Below are positions 1-11,803 of a DNA stretch of 64,000 nucleotides, one piece after another. The stretch lies in NCBI GenBank assembly GCA_025766275.1, contig JAFKAC010000005.1:620001-684000 (forward strand), in the 5' to 3' direction. Position numbers and translations under genes: made by a program. This DNA is from Lactarius indigo. Its lineage: Eukaryota; Basidiomycota; Agaricomycetes; Russulales; Russulaceae. How positions within the stretch are numbered: the stretch's first letter is position 1; each line of letters opens with the position of its first letter. Below the pieces are notes generated by a model. That model did not search any database. It was not told the DNA's origin and saw nothing but the letters and a program-made list of their open reading frames with translations.

Positions 1-1282
1 TGACTACGGCCCGACAGCAGTATTAGTCATGGACTCTTACATTGCATCAGTCAGCATAGTAGTTCGCATGTGATTGTGACTCATGTATGACTCATTCCTA
101 GGATAGCTGTACTAGGGTTTGAGCTAGTTACGCTATTGGTCTCTTAGTATTCCAGCGGTGCTTTAAAGCCCACGTGTATCTGTATAAATAGTTGTCTCAG
201 AAGACCAAGCCTCCCCATCTTGGTCTTCTTCAATCCACCATCTTGACTCGTCTCTTATCTGCCTTAGTCTTCGACTAAGAGTGCCTCCACTTCTATCCAC
301 CAAGGGATAGTACTTCTTTACCCTTGCTGCAGCGTGTGCCCAAAGTGCCCCTGTTCAGCTCGTGTTGGGTTGACACCTGATCCCCATTCGCCTATTTTCT
401 GCTAAGTCAATTACGCCTATTCAGAAGTCCAAGTTGGACTAACACTGGTTGTTACGCTTGTACGGGCGTAGTGTCCGACTTGGACGGTTCTGTGGGAACA
501 CAATGCCCCAAATCGTCAGCCAACTTATGGGGGAGGCAAATACAGCCAAGGCGTCCCCTAGTCGACGAAGGTACTGGCAGCCTTCTATCAGAGGAACTGA
601 GAGGCAGAGAATGGCAGATAAGGAGGGAAAGGGGGATGAGCAGACAGCCCAAAGAGAAGGCGGCAGACAGCCAACCACAGCTCAAAAGATAAAGAGGAGA
701 AGACGGCGACCAGCCGGTACAATTCCTAAGAATCTCAAGCTAGGGAACTGGGGATACAAGCTACCCTACTTATACCCTAGCTACGGTAAGGTTCAAACTC
801 AGAAACCCTAATACAACGATCCTAGGGTGAGTAATCGTACAGTAAGAGTGTCATCGGGAATGTGTAATCATCAGTCAGCATACAGTCAGTCAACCAATCA
901 CAACAGAGTATCAGTCATCCTTATCGTAACAGTGTAATCGTCTATGAGTAATCCGCAGTCAGTATCAGTCATCAGGTACCATTCATCAGTCAGCCAGGCA
1001 CAAGCTCATCTGGACTCTTCCGGTGCATTCTAGCCAGGTCACATGCCGGGGTCACGTGATGGGCGATCTTGATATTGCTTTATCTGGGCCGGTGGAACCT
1101 ACAATTCTGCACATCATCGCAGAATGTCCAGTGGAACCGTGGGCCGGGGCACTTATCTCTTAGTTTGCAGCTTATCTCAGCCTTTTCTTCGTCATCCTCC
1201 TTTTCTTCACATGATTGCGTCCGTTGTATCGCCGTTTGTCAAGGTTGTGAGGGCAAAACTGTAACACTGGTGGAGCGTAACA
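1..1282 (+). mobile_element. LTR of family C, cut by the window start and split by a family D LTR
   Basis: The sequence from 1 matches the family C LTR at 47097-48354 (shared blocks around the TATA box and the TCTTCGACTAAG segment) and ends with GGAGCGTAACA at 1272-1282. Its TATA box (TATAAATA, 183) lies 34 nt before ATCTTGGTCTTC (217), preceded by a near-complementary arm. It is interrupted at 450-1271 by the family D LTR. The next bases, GTAAG (1283-1287), should be one copy of its TSD; the other copy lies outside the window. It sits inside the RNase H region of element O. Confidence 0.85.
450..1266 (-). mobile_element. Solo LTR of family D
   Basis: An 817-bp block reads TGTTACGC...GTAACA and is flanked by CTGGT at 445-449 and 1267-1271. 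Removing it plus one TSD copy restores the end of the family C LTR. A TATAAG motif on the minus strand near 771 suggests that minus is the sense strand. The open frames on both strands here are compositional and not shared with any other element, so I call none of them a gene. Confidence 0.85.
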
Positions 1283-3117
1283 GTAAGGGTCTCCAATGTC
1301 TAAGGGCTTTTATGATCACCAGCAATTCCAGATCATAGATGTTGTAGTTGCATTCTGCCTCGCTCAGCGTTGCAGAGTAGTATCCTATAGGGTGCTTGTG
1401 CCCATCATTTTTCTTTTGTAAAAGGACAGTGCCTACCACGTATCCTGAAGCATCTACTTCTAATTTGAATTGGTCTTGTAGATGAAGGGTGCGCCAGCAC
1501 CAGTTCTTCTGTAACAAGGTGTTTGAGAGTTTGAAATGCATTATCTTCCTCTTCAGTCCATCTCCATTTGGTGTCTTTCCTTGTTAGTCGGTTTAGTGGG
1601 CGAGCATGGGTTGCAAAACCTCAGATGAATAAGCAGTAAAAGTTGCAGAATCCCAAGAAGGAGTGTACATCCCTGACTTTTGTTGGCCTTGGCCAATCTC
1701 TAATGCCGCAAACTTTTACCAGGTCCATACATGTTACCCCCTTTTCAAGGATTACCCCCAGGTAATCCATCTGAGGTTGATGGAAAGGCACTTCTTGAGT
1801 TTAAAGTAGAGGTCATGTTCTTGTGTGACGTGGAGGACATCTGTTACAGCAGCGATGTGTGCCTCTGACCTGTACCCCTTGTGCATGGCGATGCCAATGT
1901 CATCCATGTAGACTCAAATAACTGTACCCAATAACCCATGTTTTGCGATGGTATCACAATAGATGTGGTTCATCATCGTTTGGAAGGTTGTGGGGGAGTT
2001 GGTGAGGCCAAAGAACATGACTGTGGGTTCAAACAGCCCAAACTTGGTCTTGAAGGCCACCTTCTCTTGGTTGCTGTCGTGTATCCAGATGTTGTTGTAT
2101 CCCCACCTGATGTTGAGTTTGGTGTATATGTGCGCATTGCTGAGGTCATAGATGAGGTCCTGAATGAGTGGGAGCGGGTATTGATTCTGGACGGTATGTG
2201 AGTTGATGACACAATAATCCTGTACAGGGCGTAGCTTTCCATCCTTCTTTTTAACAAAGAAGAAAGATGACACATACAGGGAAATAGAAGGGTGTAAGTA
2301 GCCCATTGGAGCTTCTTGTCCAGGAATTCCTTTAATTTTCCTTCTTCTTCTTGGGTGAGTGGGTATATTTTACAATCAATTGCAGTGGGAGTTCCAGGCT
2401 TGAAATTGATGGCATGATCCCACAGTCTTGCTGGAGGGAATCATTGAGAGGCCTCTTCATTAAAGAGCCTTTTGAAGGTGTTGTAGACCACCGGCAGTTC
2501 TACTTGTTTTTCTCCTTCACGAGTTTGAATGGCTAATTTGGTGGACATTGTTGCACAAATGTGTATTTCATCTTCGTCCAACTTGTCGACTATATTGTTC
2601 TTTTCTTTGTCAGTAAGCACAGACACAATAACAATTTGTTGGTCTTGACTGTCCTGTGTACTAATGACAACCAGCATTACTTCTTTGTGCATGACTGTGT
2701 CCCTCCAGTTGATGGTAGGTTTGTATGTTGCCAGCCATGGATATCCAAGGATGATATCTTCACTTCTGAGATCCATGATCAGGAATCTCATGGTCCTGTG
2801 GTATCCTTTGACATAGACATCTAAGTCTGAGAAATGAGTGATGGACCCAGCTTTGTTTTTGGTATTATCTATGTTCCATATTTTATGTGCTTGTTGTAGG
2901 GGTTGGGTGCCAATCCCCATTCTTGACATGAATTTAGGGTGTATGAAATTGTCAGTGGCACCAGAGTCCACTAATGCTTTTATGTTGGCCATGCGGTAAT
3001 TCATGCAAATTGAAACTGGAATTTGAAGAGATCAAAAGCATGTCATGATTACAGAATTACAATGTAAAGCCCTCACCCAGGCCGATGAGTTCAGGTGCTC
3101 CAAAAACCCTCTTTTCC
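1283..3117 (-). pseudogene. Element O pol: protease, reverse transcriptase and start of RNase H
   Basis: Read on the minus strand from the frameshift site. The aspartic protease motif ALVDSGATDNFIHP lies near 2940-2980, followed by the LGYPWLA block. RT follows with SFFFVKKKDGKLRPVQDY, WGYNNIWI and FFGLTNSPTTF, then a YMDD box near 1899-1910. The FLGFCNFY block and an RNase H start with LEVDASGYVVG and IYDLELLVI precede a break at HWRPLL, where the family C LTR entered. Several stops interrupt the frame, one replacing the arginine of FIRGFATHARP near 1620. Element A aligns nearly residue by residue. This copy cannot make a functional polyprotein. Confidence 0.88.
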
Positions 3118-4102
3118 CCACAGATCCTGCAATATCAGGTCTTTGACTTTGTCTGGGGCATTTGCCACTCCTGAGAGCCACCCCTTGGCCTGCTCTTCAG
3201 CCATCCTGTTCGTCAGTATGGCCTGTGCTTGGGTTGGCAGTGTTTCTGATGCGTAGTAGTCTGTTTCAGCTGCTTGTATATTTGATGGTCTGGTGTTCCT
3301 GGTATTTTGCTGCCACTGCCACAGCTGCCTAGGATATGGGCAATTTTGTGAGAGGTGCCCCAGCATGTTACAATTGTAACACAGTATTGTCCTTAGGTCT
3401 TGCCAGGACCCTCCCCAACCCCTTCCTCAGACACCTGGCCCCCCTCTTGGTGGGAAAGGTGGTAAGTTGGTGTACAGGGGTTTACTGTAGTCTATTTCTT
3501 CTCATCCTGCCAGTCGTACTTTAGCCCTAGCCCTGTTGGTGGAAGTATCCATGGCCCAGGGGTTGGCAATATTCTGGGGGATGGTCCATCCAGCGTTGCC
3601 AGTCTTGCTTTTGTTTTTTGGGGTGTCCTTGTAGTTGTCAAGTTGTGCGTGCATGTGTATGTAATTTTTCTGTCTTTGAAGCACTGCTTGCTTCCATTTG
3701 TCAAACATCTCTGGCTCATCAAGGTTGTATGCCTGTTCGTATAGTTTCTTGGGTATTCCATTGGGGGTTGTTAAGCCAATACCCAGCCTTGCATGCTGCC
3801 TCCTCAAATTCATTGATGTATTTGTTGATATCCCCATTGACCATCTTCAGCTCCTTTTGCAAAAGCGCTTAAGCCTGTTCCTTTTCAAGTGTGTTTACAA
3901 ACCTTTGATTAAAGCTGTCTGCGACCCCATCCCACAGGGCACGCATATACTGATCTATCCCTCGTTGTATTTGTCAGTTGAGCCACTTAAGGTAGGACAA
4001 CACCCATTTGTTGACAGTGGTTCCCTTGATGTAGGAGAGGAAGAGAAGTGACTGTTGGTAGTCGTTCCTCATGACTGGGGTGTTGAGGTTCATACCCCAG
4101 TA
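3091..4102 (-). pseudogene. Element O gag, C-terminal part with zinc knuckle
   Basis: This continues gag from the B LTR insertion. It contains the capsid-like block with KKLYEQAYNLDEPEMFDKWK, a conserved GNAGWTIPQNIANPWAMD stretch (about 3545-3600) and one CCHC zinc knuckle (CYNC...GHLSQNC, about 3335-3380) of the kind that binds element RNA. The frame ends ...GKEGFWST, stop at 3091. A -1 slippery heptamer lies 21 nt before that stop. Frame breaks around 3500 and 3840 show it is not translatable as a whole. Confidence 0.82.
3112..3118 (-). promoter_or_regulatory. Putative -1 ribosomal frameshift heptamer, element O
   Basis: The minus strand reads G GGA AAA in the gag frame (third base of a TGG codon, then GGA AAA). 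This fits the X XXY YYZ rule, and a -1 slip enters exactly the pol frame. The same heptamer in the same phase is kept in element A (10977-10983). Confidence 0.65.
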
Positions 4103-4107
4103 GACAT

Positions 4108-4716
4108 TGATGAACAGCAAAGACAGATCCAGTACTCACAGTGACAAAGGAGACTGTGGTGAGATACTAGGTGCAGCTGGTAAGCAGCAGAGGGGACTGT
4201 CAAGCAAGTGAAGCAAAAAGGTGTCTGGCACACAACAGAGTGAGAACTGATAATAGTATTACAGGAGAGGGACTTTACCTGGCACACAACAGAGTGAGAA
4301 CTGATGTGGACCAGGGCGTACAGAGTACTCTACTTATACTATACAGAGGTGTGACACTAGTACAAGGACAGTAACATAGAGTCATGGAATACAAGGAGCG
4401 TTGTTCTACATACAGGACAAAAGGAATGTACCAAAGGAGAACAAGGCGACCAGAACAAAGAAAGTCTAGACAAGTATGATATCATAGTGACATCACAATA
4501 AAGATAACGCTGCAAAGAGAACAAAGGAAGGAGTACAATGAAATGTCCAGAGTGTTCTACATGATGTCATTGTACATGATGTCATAGATAAGCTAAGAAG
4601 TTTGAGATTGTACAGATCATATAATCTAATCTACAGGTCCAATATATCTTATCTAAAGCAGTCCATATCTGCAAGTCCTTTAGAGCCGCTAAGTGCGTGC
4701 GGGCCACTTATCAACA
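4108..4716 (-). mobile_element. Solo LTR of family B (copia type) in O gag
   Basis: TGATGAACAGC...CTTATCAACA, 609 bp, with TSD GACAT at 4103-4107 and 4717-4721. It carries a tandem duplication of the segment CTGGCACACAACAGAGTGAG (about 4227-4304), a long-form variant also present at 14475, 14723 and 46408. Removing it plus one TSD copy joins O gag in frame with its homologue in A. Confidence 0.93.
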
Positions 4717-5411
4717 GACATGCCATTGTGTCAGAAAGGCGTCTACTTTAGTATGGTCACTGTTGAATATGGATGGGGGCTTGCCTGTCAATTTTTCACT
4801 GTGGTGCCCTCTGCCTATGGGTGGTCCTCCTCTAGGTACATCTGGTGGGATTCCTCCCCCACTCCACTGATGAGGGAAATCATCTCCAGGTGGCCCCCCT
4901 CTTCCTGGTGGTGGGTCTAGTGGTATATTTCTTCATTCACCTGAAGGGGGGTCCAGTTGGTCCAGCCCTATTGCTCTGAAGATAGCTGTGTTGTCTGCAG
5001 TCATTCGTACTCCGGTTTCCGGATTGATGGGCAGTAAGTGTATTTGTGATTCTTGTTGAATAGCTTCAGCTGCCTCCCTTGCTACTTGATCTCTTATAGT
5101 TATGATTTCTTGTTCTGTCATGGTGGTAGTTGCCATCTCTGCTGCTGGTGACCATATGTGGATGACTTCTGGTTGTTCAGTGATATGTAGGGACTCAGCT
5201 TGTTGGATGGTGTACTGTTCAATAGGTCCAACACTTTGTGGTCTGACTTCCTCACTTGCTTTGTCTTCTCTGGTTGTTTTGGTTACTGCTTCTCTGGTAG
5301 AGTGTTCTCATAGTTGACTGTCAATTGGTCCCCAATCTGCCCTTGAGTTGTGGTGTCATGTGTCAATATTGCACTGGTAGTTTCTTCCAGCTGGTCTGAC
5401 AATGTCCCAGC
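4717..5411 (-). pseudogene. Element O gag, middle part
   Basis: This continues from the 15986-16222 fragment across the element A insertion. The open part includes MATTTMTEQEIITIRDQVAR, then LLPINPETGVRMTADNTAIF and a proline/glycine-rich linker (4745-4930). It matches A gag 12474-13800 closely and supplies the intact junction that the family E LTR destroyed in A. Stops near 5310 and 5360 break the frame. A gag structural role is inferred only from position and homology to A. Confidence 0.8.
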
Positions 5412-6204
5412 TGTAACGTCGTCACGATGTTAGCTCAACTTGAGCGTGTGAAGGTGACTTGTAACTTAGCTAATCACGCCGAAGGCATATGGCACGAAGG
5501 CAGTTCCTAGATGGGGGGCGCGGTGGCTTAGTGGATGTGCCACCACCCCTGGGGTTGCTTCGGCAGTCGCCGGCCTTGAGCAAGAGGGTCCCGGGTTCGA
5601 ATCCCGGTTTAAACCACTTGGGGGTTTTTAGTGGGTATTGCTGGTGAGCCGAGTCCCACAGTACTTCCCACACTGCGGCACCCAGAGTGTCCTGTGGGAA
5701 TGTCTCCGTAAATGGATTTCCCCCCAAGAAATTCCTGGCGCTTTGTCAGGCTTTCCCTCCGGTGTTGGGAGCCTGGCACCTACAGCCTCGTGACCACACC
5801 ACGCCGGGAAAAACCCGGCAGGAGTTTCCAAAAAAAAAAAAAAAAAAAGGCAGTTCCTAGATGTTTGAAGACACTAGCGATTTCGGGCACTCGATCTGAT
5901 AGAGACAAAGCGAGATGCGAGGATGAGAAGTGACGATTGAAGAAGACCAAGATGGCATGTCTTGGTCTTCCACTGCTATCTTAAATACAAGAAGAGCAGG
6001 CTTTCAAGCGCTGCTATGAGTCACCGTAATGTAGCGTCCAACGTATCACGTAAGTATTGCAATCCTAATACTACTACTACCTGTACTAGGATTGAGTCAT
6101 ACCCAAACACCTAACTCCTATCGTAAGCTCCGAGTCCGTGACTAATCTACCTTACCGCTGTAGTCACAACCGGTACAGTAAGGGTCCAGACAGAAACCGT
6201 AACA
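5412..6204 (-). mobile_element. 3' LTR of element A (443 bp plus SINE insertion)
   Basis: Minus-strand ends are TGTTACGG and ...GTTACA. The core promoter is visible: TATTTAA at 5987-5981, then 34 nt to ATCTTGGTCTT (5953-5943), the predicted RNA start. That segment forms the 3' arm of an 11-bp hairpin (GAAGACCAAGA, 7-nt loop, TCTTGGTCTTC). Differences from the 5' LTR seen at its outer end are at CpG sites. The SINE at 5514 is absent from the 5' LTR copy, so it arrived after element A. Confidence 0.93.
5514..5846 (+). mobile_element. tRNA-derived SINE with A-tail
   Basis: The 5' head carries RNA polymerase III internal promoter boxes: box A TGGCTTAGTGG (5524-5534) and a consensus box B GGTTCGAATCC (5594-5604). 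The body ends in a hairpin (GCCGGG, AAAAA, CCCGGC) and a run of about 19 A. A 17-bp direct repeat AAGGCAGTTCCTAGATG flanks it (5497-5513 and 5847-5863), typical of LINE-assisted insertion. The uninterrupted target is preserved at about 14392-14408 in the other LTR of A. An internal TTTTT near 5624 might terminate pol III early. No partner LINE is in the window. Confidence 0.9.
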
Positions 6205-6217
6205 CCACCCCCTTTTC
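6205..6217 (-). other. Polypurine tract of element A
   Basis: The minus strand reads GAAAAGGGGGTGG directly before the LTR start TGTTACGG, as expected for the plus-strand primer of an LTR retroelement. Confidence 0.8.
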
Positions 6218-6234
6218 AGCATGAGACCCCAGAC

Positions 6235-6981
6235 TCACCGGAAGTCTCGTGCCATCCACGTAGACTGCTCATCACTAATCTGCTCAAACATGTTGGCCCT
6301 CTCCAATCGGTAGATACAGTCCCTCTTGTCGTCCCTTGCTGACAGCCGCATCGCCTGGAGCTGGCGGATGCGGGCAGCAAGCCGCTCTTCTTCATACGTG
6401 GTGGCACAGTAATGCATCACCTCCGCAGTCAGGGACTCGTCCCCGATGTGGTTCAGTGCGTGGTCTGTGATCTTGTCACTAGCGAGGATGACCAAGTCCT
6501 CGTGGGCGATGAAGGCGCATCCCGCAGCCAATAGCATCAGGAAGGCGTAGAGGGGTTTGCCGTAGAGATGGGGAGACCCAGGGATGAGCCCCAGTACAAA
6601 GGGATTCGCACCTCCAACAATCTGAATATGGCTGGCGTTCCTCTCTACGCCGTCGGGTCCGGTGATGGGGAAATGAATGTAATGGGGCTGTCGGTTCGCC
6701 CTGAACCCTTCAGGCGCAAGGACCTGCACAGGGTCGTCATCGTGCGTAATGGGGGTGTGAAGTGCGACGCCGGGCAGTCACACACATCCTCGAGACATGG
6801 CAGTTCCATCGGTGTGGACGAGCCATGGGGTGATTCAGGGATCAGTAGGGTGGCTGTGCGTTCGAAGGAGGGGGTGTCTGACCGGGTAGTAATCCTCGTC
6901 GTCAATGTGAGCTTCATTGTGAGGGAGCGCTGCCTGTGCTGCCGCAACTCGCTCAACCTCTTCTGCGCTAAGCGCAGTTGT
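6235..6981 (-). pseudogene. Additional 3' frame of element A after the chromodomain
   Basis: An open frame of 164 residues (6235-6729) lies between the pol C-terminus and the polypurine tract, in the same frame as pol but beyond the stop at 6982. Visible landmarks are QPHYIHFPITGPDGVERN, a small hydrophobic stretch LMLLAAGCAFIAHEDLVILA and a charged C-terminal half ending ...STWMARDFR. I do not recognise the family. A comparable frame follows the chromodomain in element F (PFADGTRCNTPYLQFL, then a GPLYAL block), so it looks like a shared accessory domain. Frameshifts around 6800-7080 separate it from pol. Function unknown. Confidence 0.6.
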
Positions 6982-9900
6982 TCATCGGCCCATGCCTTCG
7001 CCACTCTCTGCCAATCCTCCGCTGCTTCTAACTCCGCTTGGGTCTTTGAGGGGATGATCGGCAGGGAAAATTCCCCTCGTGCCGATGAGGTCGTCACCCG
7101 GGGGGATGACGGTGACGGGTTCTCGATCGCCGTTGTTGTCTCGGAAGATGTGAGGGACGGCATGCTGCTGCTCGTCGTCGGGCTGTTGAGTCGGGTCGGG
7201 GAACCTCTGTAGGACATTAGCCCACTCTTGAGCGGTGATATGCCCCACTTGTATGTTTGCAGGTGTGTACGGAGTGAGCTGGACCTGTTGAACCATGGTT
7301 TCTTCGTCGTCTTCGATGAGGCTGGCGGCGTCTTGTGCAACTTGGTCGAGGAGGATCGCTGTGGTGACATGCCTAAGAGGAGAAGTGGGCATAGAGGTAT
7401 GAATGGCTCGAAGGTAAGAGGGATACTCTCCCTGGCCATCTGGGGGTTGGCTTTTAAGATGTCGTGCGGCTGTATGGCCTGCATGATATGTGGCTACCAC
7501 TTCTGGTGCGAATACATCACCCTTATCGACCCATTGATTTTCGGAGTCTGGATATCCCTTCCATTTGATGAGGTATTGGAGCTTCTTGCACCAGCTGAAA
7601 TGCCGCGAGTCCAGAACCGCCTCGACTTCGTATTCCTCTTCTCCTTCCACAAGATCCGGTGGCGGTCGCAGGAAGTTTTTGCCGTGAATGGTTGTTTCTT
7701 TATAGGGTGTGAGAAGATCTATATGAAACACCGGGTGGATGCTCCACTGTGTGGGAAGTTCGAGACGATAATTGTATGGGGACATCACCTGGATCACTTT
7801 AAATGGTCCATGGTGTTGCGCCGCAAGTTTCACCGTTGGTTGATTGGTGCGGAGGTGTTTCCCTTCTAGCCATACCTGGTCACCTATTTGATACCATGGG
7901 GTGTCTCGGTGTTTCACCCAGCCTTCCTGTGCCTTTTTGATAAGACTTTGGGCCAGCTGTTGTGCTTCCTTGAGCTGCGTGAGTCTGGTGATTACGTTCG
8001 GGATAGGGGAAGGCTTATCCGTCCAATCGGCTGTCAGGTTGTAACCCATTAGTAGCATAAACGGTGATTGCTTTGTATGCTCATGGGGCCAATTATTGTG
8101 AGTGAATTCTGCTATGGGGAGGTATGCCGCCCAGTTATCTTGATGCTCGTTGGCCCAGAACTGCAGATACTGTTCTAACCACTGATTGGTTTGCTCTGAT
8201 TGCCCATCAGTGCGCGGGTGATAGGCTGTTGAGATGTTCTAGTTGATGCCTAGAATTTGGCACGTTTCCCTGGTGAACTTGGACGTGAACCGGGGGTCGC
8301 GATCACTGATAATTTTACACGGCAGCCTGAATCGTTTGAACACATGATTGACGTACAAAATGGCAGTCTCTTCTGCTGTAATTTCTTCGTTGCATGGAAT
8401 GAATATGGACACCTTGCTGCAGTCGTGGTTGGTAACGGTGAGGATACTGTCGTAGGATTGTGAAAGGGGAAGTTTGGTGATAAAGTCCAGCGCGATGGTG
8501 TGGAAGGGGGGAGCGTCCGCTATCGCTGTGATGGGGTGTAGTGGAGCGTGTGTTGGCCTCGTGTTGACTTTGTTTCGCTGGCAGTCCACACACCCCATAA
8601 CGTACTCATACACGTCTCGACAAATACGTGGCCACCAATAATGTCGTTCCATGATTCGTTGAGTCCTGCTAATACCTGGGTGTCCATGGACAGGGGTGTT
8701 GTGATTGTCGTGTATTATTGCTCGATATGCGGTCATGGGCCCGATGACTACCAGTCGTCCATCTTTATACCATTCCCCTTTGATCTTCTTCAACTGGTGA
8801 GCATCGACCCAGGCCTTGATGATGGCTGGATCTTGTGGTTGTCTCGGTTGTTGCAGCATCGGGTGTGTTTCCAGGGTGCATGTGACGTTAGTGGCTCGTA
8901 CGAACACCTCAGGAGGCAGGATGACCACACCTTGGTTATCCTCTTCTCCCTGGTTGTAGTCTGGTCGTCTGGATAGGGCGTCCGCTCTGCCATTGTTCTT
9001 TCCTTTGATGTGATGGATCTCGAAATCGTATTCCATCAGCTCCAGTACCTCCCGTGCAACTCTTCGGCTAATCTTTTGCGGGGTTTTCCAGTACTGGAGG
9101 TTGAGGTGGTCTGAGAATATCTTGATTTTATGTGGGGATCCCACAAGTAGGGGTCTCCAATGTTGGAGGGCCTTGACGATGGCCAGGAGTTCCAAATCAT
9201 AGATGTCGTAATTGCGTTCGGCTTCGCTCAATGTTGCCGAGTAGTATCCTATCGGGTGCTTGCGACCATCACTTTTCTTTTGTAATAGGACGGCACCTAC
9301 CACGAACCCCGATGCGTCGACTTCCAGCTCGAATTGGTCTTGTAGGTTGGGATGCGCCAGTACTGGTTCTTCAGTAACTAGGCACTTGAGGGTTTCGAAG
9401 GTGTCATTTTCGTCCTTCGTCCACTTCCACTCAGCATCTTTCCGCGTTAGTCAGTTTAGTGGTCGTGCGTGGGTTGCAAAACCGCGGATGAATAGGCGGT
9501 AAAAGTTACAGAAGCCCAAAAATGATCGTACGTCCCTGACCTTGGTTGGCGTTGGCCAGTCCCTGATACCACGAACTTTTACCAGGTCCATGTGTGTTAC
9601 CCCCTTTTCAAGGATTACCCCCAGGTAATCCATCCGAGGTTGATGAAAGAGGCATTTTTCAAGCTTGAAGTAGAGGTCGTGCTCCTGGGCGATGCGAAGG
9701 ACGTCCGTCACCGCAGCGATGTGGTCAGTGGACGTGAAGCCCTCGCGTGTGGCGATACCAATATCGTCCATGTAGACACGGATGACAGTGCCACAATGTT
9801 CGTGTTTGGCAATGGTGTCGCGGTAGATATGATTCATCATGGTTTGAAAGGTGGCTGGTGAGTTAGTGAGGCCAAAGAACATGACTGTTAGCTCGAAGAG

Positions 9901-10983
9901 GCCAAACTTGGTCTTGAAGGCCGCCTTTTCCTGGTCGCCTTCTCATATACAAATGTTGTTATACCCCCAACGAATGTCAAGTTTTGTATAGATGTGAGCA
10001 TTGCTGAGGTCGTAGATGAGATCTTGAATTAAGGGGAGGGGGTACTGATTTCGTATGGTGTGTGAATTAATGATGCGGTAGTCCTGTACGGGGCGTAGCT
10101 TTCCGTCCTTCTTTTTGACGAAGAAGAATGATGATGCGTACGGGGAGATAGAGGGTCTTAGATACCCTTGCTGGAGCTTCTCGTCCAGAAACTCCTTAAG
10201 CTTCCCTTCCTCTTCTTGCGTTAGTGGGTATAGCTTGCAGTCTATTGCTGAAGGAGTATTGGGCTTAAAGTCTATTGCGTGGTCCCACGGCCTGGCAGGG
10301 GGGAATCGTTGAGATGCTTCTTCGCTGAAGAGTTGTTGATAGGCGTGGTAAACTGCCGGCAGTTCCACAGGCTTTTCTTCCTTTTTGGCCTGAATGGCCA
10401 ATTCTGTAGACGTAGTTGCTTGCAAATACGTGTCTTCCTCGTCCAATTCAGAGACTATTGTGTCCTTTTCGTTATTAGTGAGAGCGGCTGCAATGACGGT
10501 GTGACAATTCAGACTGTCCTGTGTACTGATCACGACTGGCATAATTTCCTCGTGTATGACCGCGTCCCGCCAGTTGATGGTTGGTTCATAAGTTGCCAAC
10601 CAGGGGTATCCAAGGACAATTTCTTCACTTCCAAGGTTTGTGATGAGGAATCGCATGGTCCTGTGATATCCCTTGGTGTACATGTCTAGGTCGGTAAAAT
10701 GAGTGATAGACCCAGCTTTATTTTCCGTGCTATCTATGTTCCAGACTTTTCGTGGTTGGGCTAATGGCTGAGTCCCAATGCCCAGTTTCTTGATGAAGTT
10801 TGGATGTATGAAATTGTTGGTGGCCCCGGAATCCACCAATGCTTTTATGTCGGCCATTCGGTAATTTGTGCGAATTGAGACTGGAATTCGAAGAGAACGA
10901 AAGCGCGTCATGATTACAGAGTTACAATTTAAAGCCCTCACCCAGGCCGATGGGTTCAGGCGCTCCGAAAACCCTCTTTTCCC
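6982..10983 (-). pseudogene. Element A pol: protease, RT, RNase H, integrase, chromodomain
   Basis: The polyprotein is entered by a -1 shift at 10977-10983. Protease: ALVDSGATNNFIHP (about 10815-10860). RT: SFFFVKKKDGKLRPVQDYR, WGYNN, and YMDDIG (about 9762-9777). RNase H: LEVDASGFVVGAVLLQKK, IYDLELLAI, DHLNLQYW. Integrase zinc finger: H-x-H...C-x-x-C around VHGHPGISR and MGCVDCQRNK; catalytic core ALDFITKLPLS and IISDRDPRFTS, then TDGQSEQ. Chromodomain: EEEYEVEAVLDSR, LQYLIKWKGYPDSENQW (about 7480-7640), which in chromoviruses targets integration to marked chromatin. Stops at 9943 and 9451 replace CGA arginine codons, 8239 replaces the glutamine after ILGIN, and 6982 ends the main frame. Confidence 0.92.
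10977..10983 (-). promoter_or_regulatory. Putative -1 ribosomal frameshift heptamer, element A
   Basis: G GGA AAA in the gag frame, 18 nt upstream of the gag stop codon. A -1 slip continues as GKRGFSERLN in the pol frame, which stays open into protease. Just downstream, GGGTT can pair with AACCC, and CCCA with TGGG, giving alternative stems that could form a stimulatory structure. That structure is inferred and unfolded by me. Confidence 0.7.
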
Positions 10984-11253
10984 CACAAATCCTGCAATGT
11001 CAAGTCCTTTACTTCGTCCAGTGCATTTGCGACTCCGGTGAGCCATTCTTTGGCACGTTCTTCAGCTGTTTTACTAGTTGAAGCAGCCTGTATCTGGGCT
11101 GGTGGCGGTTCTTGTGCGTAGTAGTCAGTTTCTGTTGACCGGACATTGGAAGGTCTGGGGTTTTGTGATTGCCACTGTCGCGGCTGTCTGGGATGGGGGC
11201 AATTTCGTGAGAGATGGCCTGGTGCGTTACAGTTATAGCATAACACTGTCCTT

Positions 11254-11803
11254 TGATGAACAGCACACTAAGAGGACATACTCACAGAGGGACAAAGTGT
11301 TCTGTGGTGAGATATGAGGAGTGGCTGGAAGCAGCAAACAGGGAGTCAAGCAGTGGAAGCAAGAGGTGTCTGGCACACAGAGCAGTGAGGAACTGATGTG
11401 GACCAGGAGCGTACAAGCCTACTACTTATACTATACAGGGGAGTGACACTACTACAAGGGAAGTAACATAGAGTCACACAATACAAGAGACGTTGTTCTA
11501 CATGTGGGACAAAGGAGTGTGCTAATGGAGAACAAGGAGCACAAGACAAAGAGAGTCCAGACTAAGATGATATCATAGTGATATCACAATAAAGACAACG
11601 CTAGAAAGGGAACAAAGGAAAGAGTACAATGAAGAGTCCGGAGTAGTCCATATGATGTCATTGTACAGTGATGTCATAGAAGTTCTAGATTGTACAGATC
11701 AAATCAAATCTAATCTAAAGCGGTCCTAATTAATCTACAGCAGTCCATATCTGTAAGTCCGGTCTGTTAGAGCCGCTAAGTGCATAAGGGTCACTTATCA
11801 ACA
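11254..11803 (-). mobile_element. Solo LTR of family B in A gag
   Basis: 550 bp, TGATGAACAGC...CTTATCAACA, with TSD TCCTT at 11249-11253 and 11804-11808. This is the short form with a single copy of the CTGGCACACAG segment. It sits a few codons before the zinc knuckle. Confidence 0.93.

Noticed and set aside
6568..7869. Plus-strand frames of 213-214 residues inside element A
   Set aside because: They are antisense to the chromodomain and 3' frame of pol, which have recognisable motifs; the plus-strand products do not.
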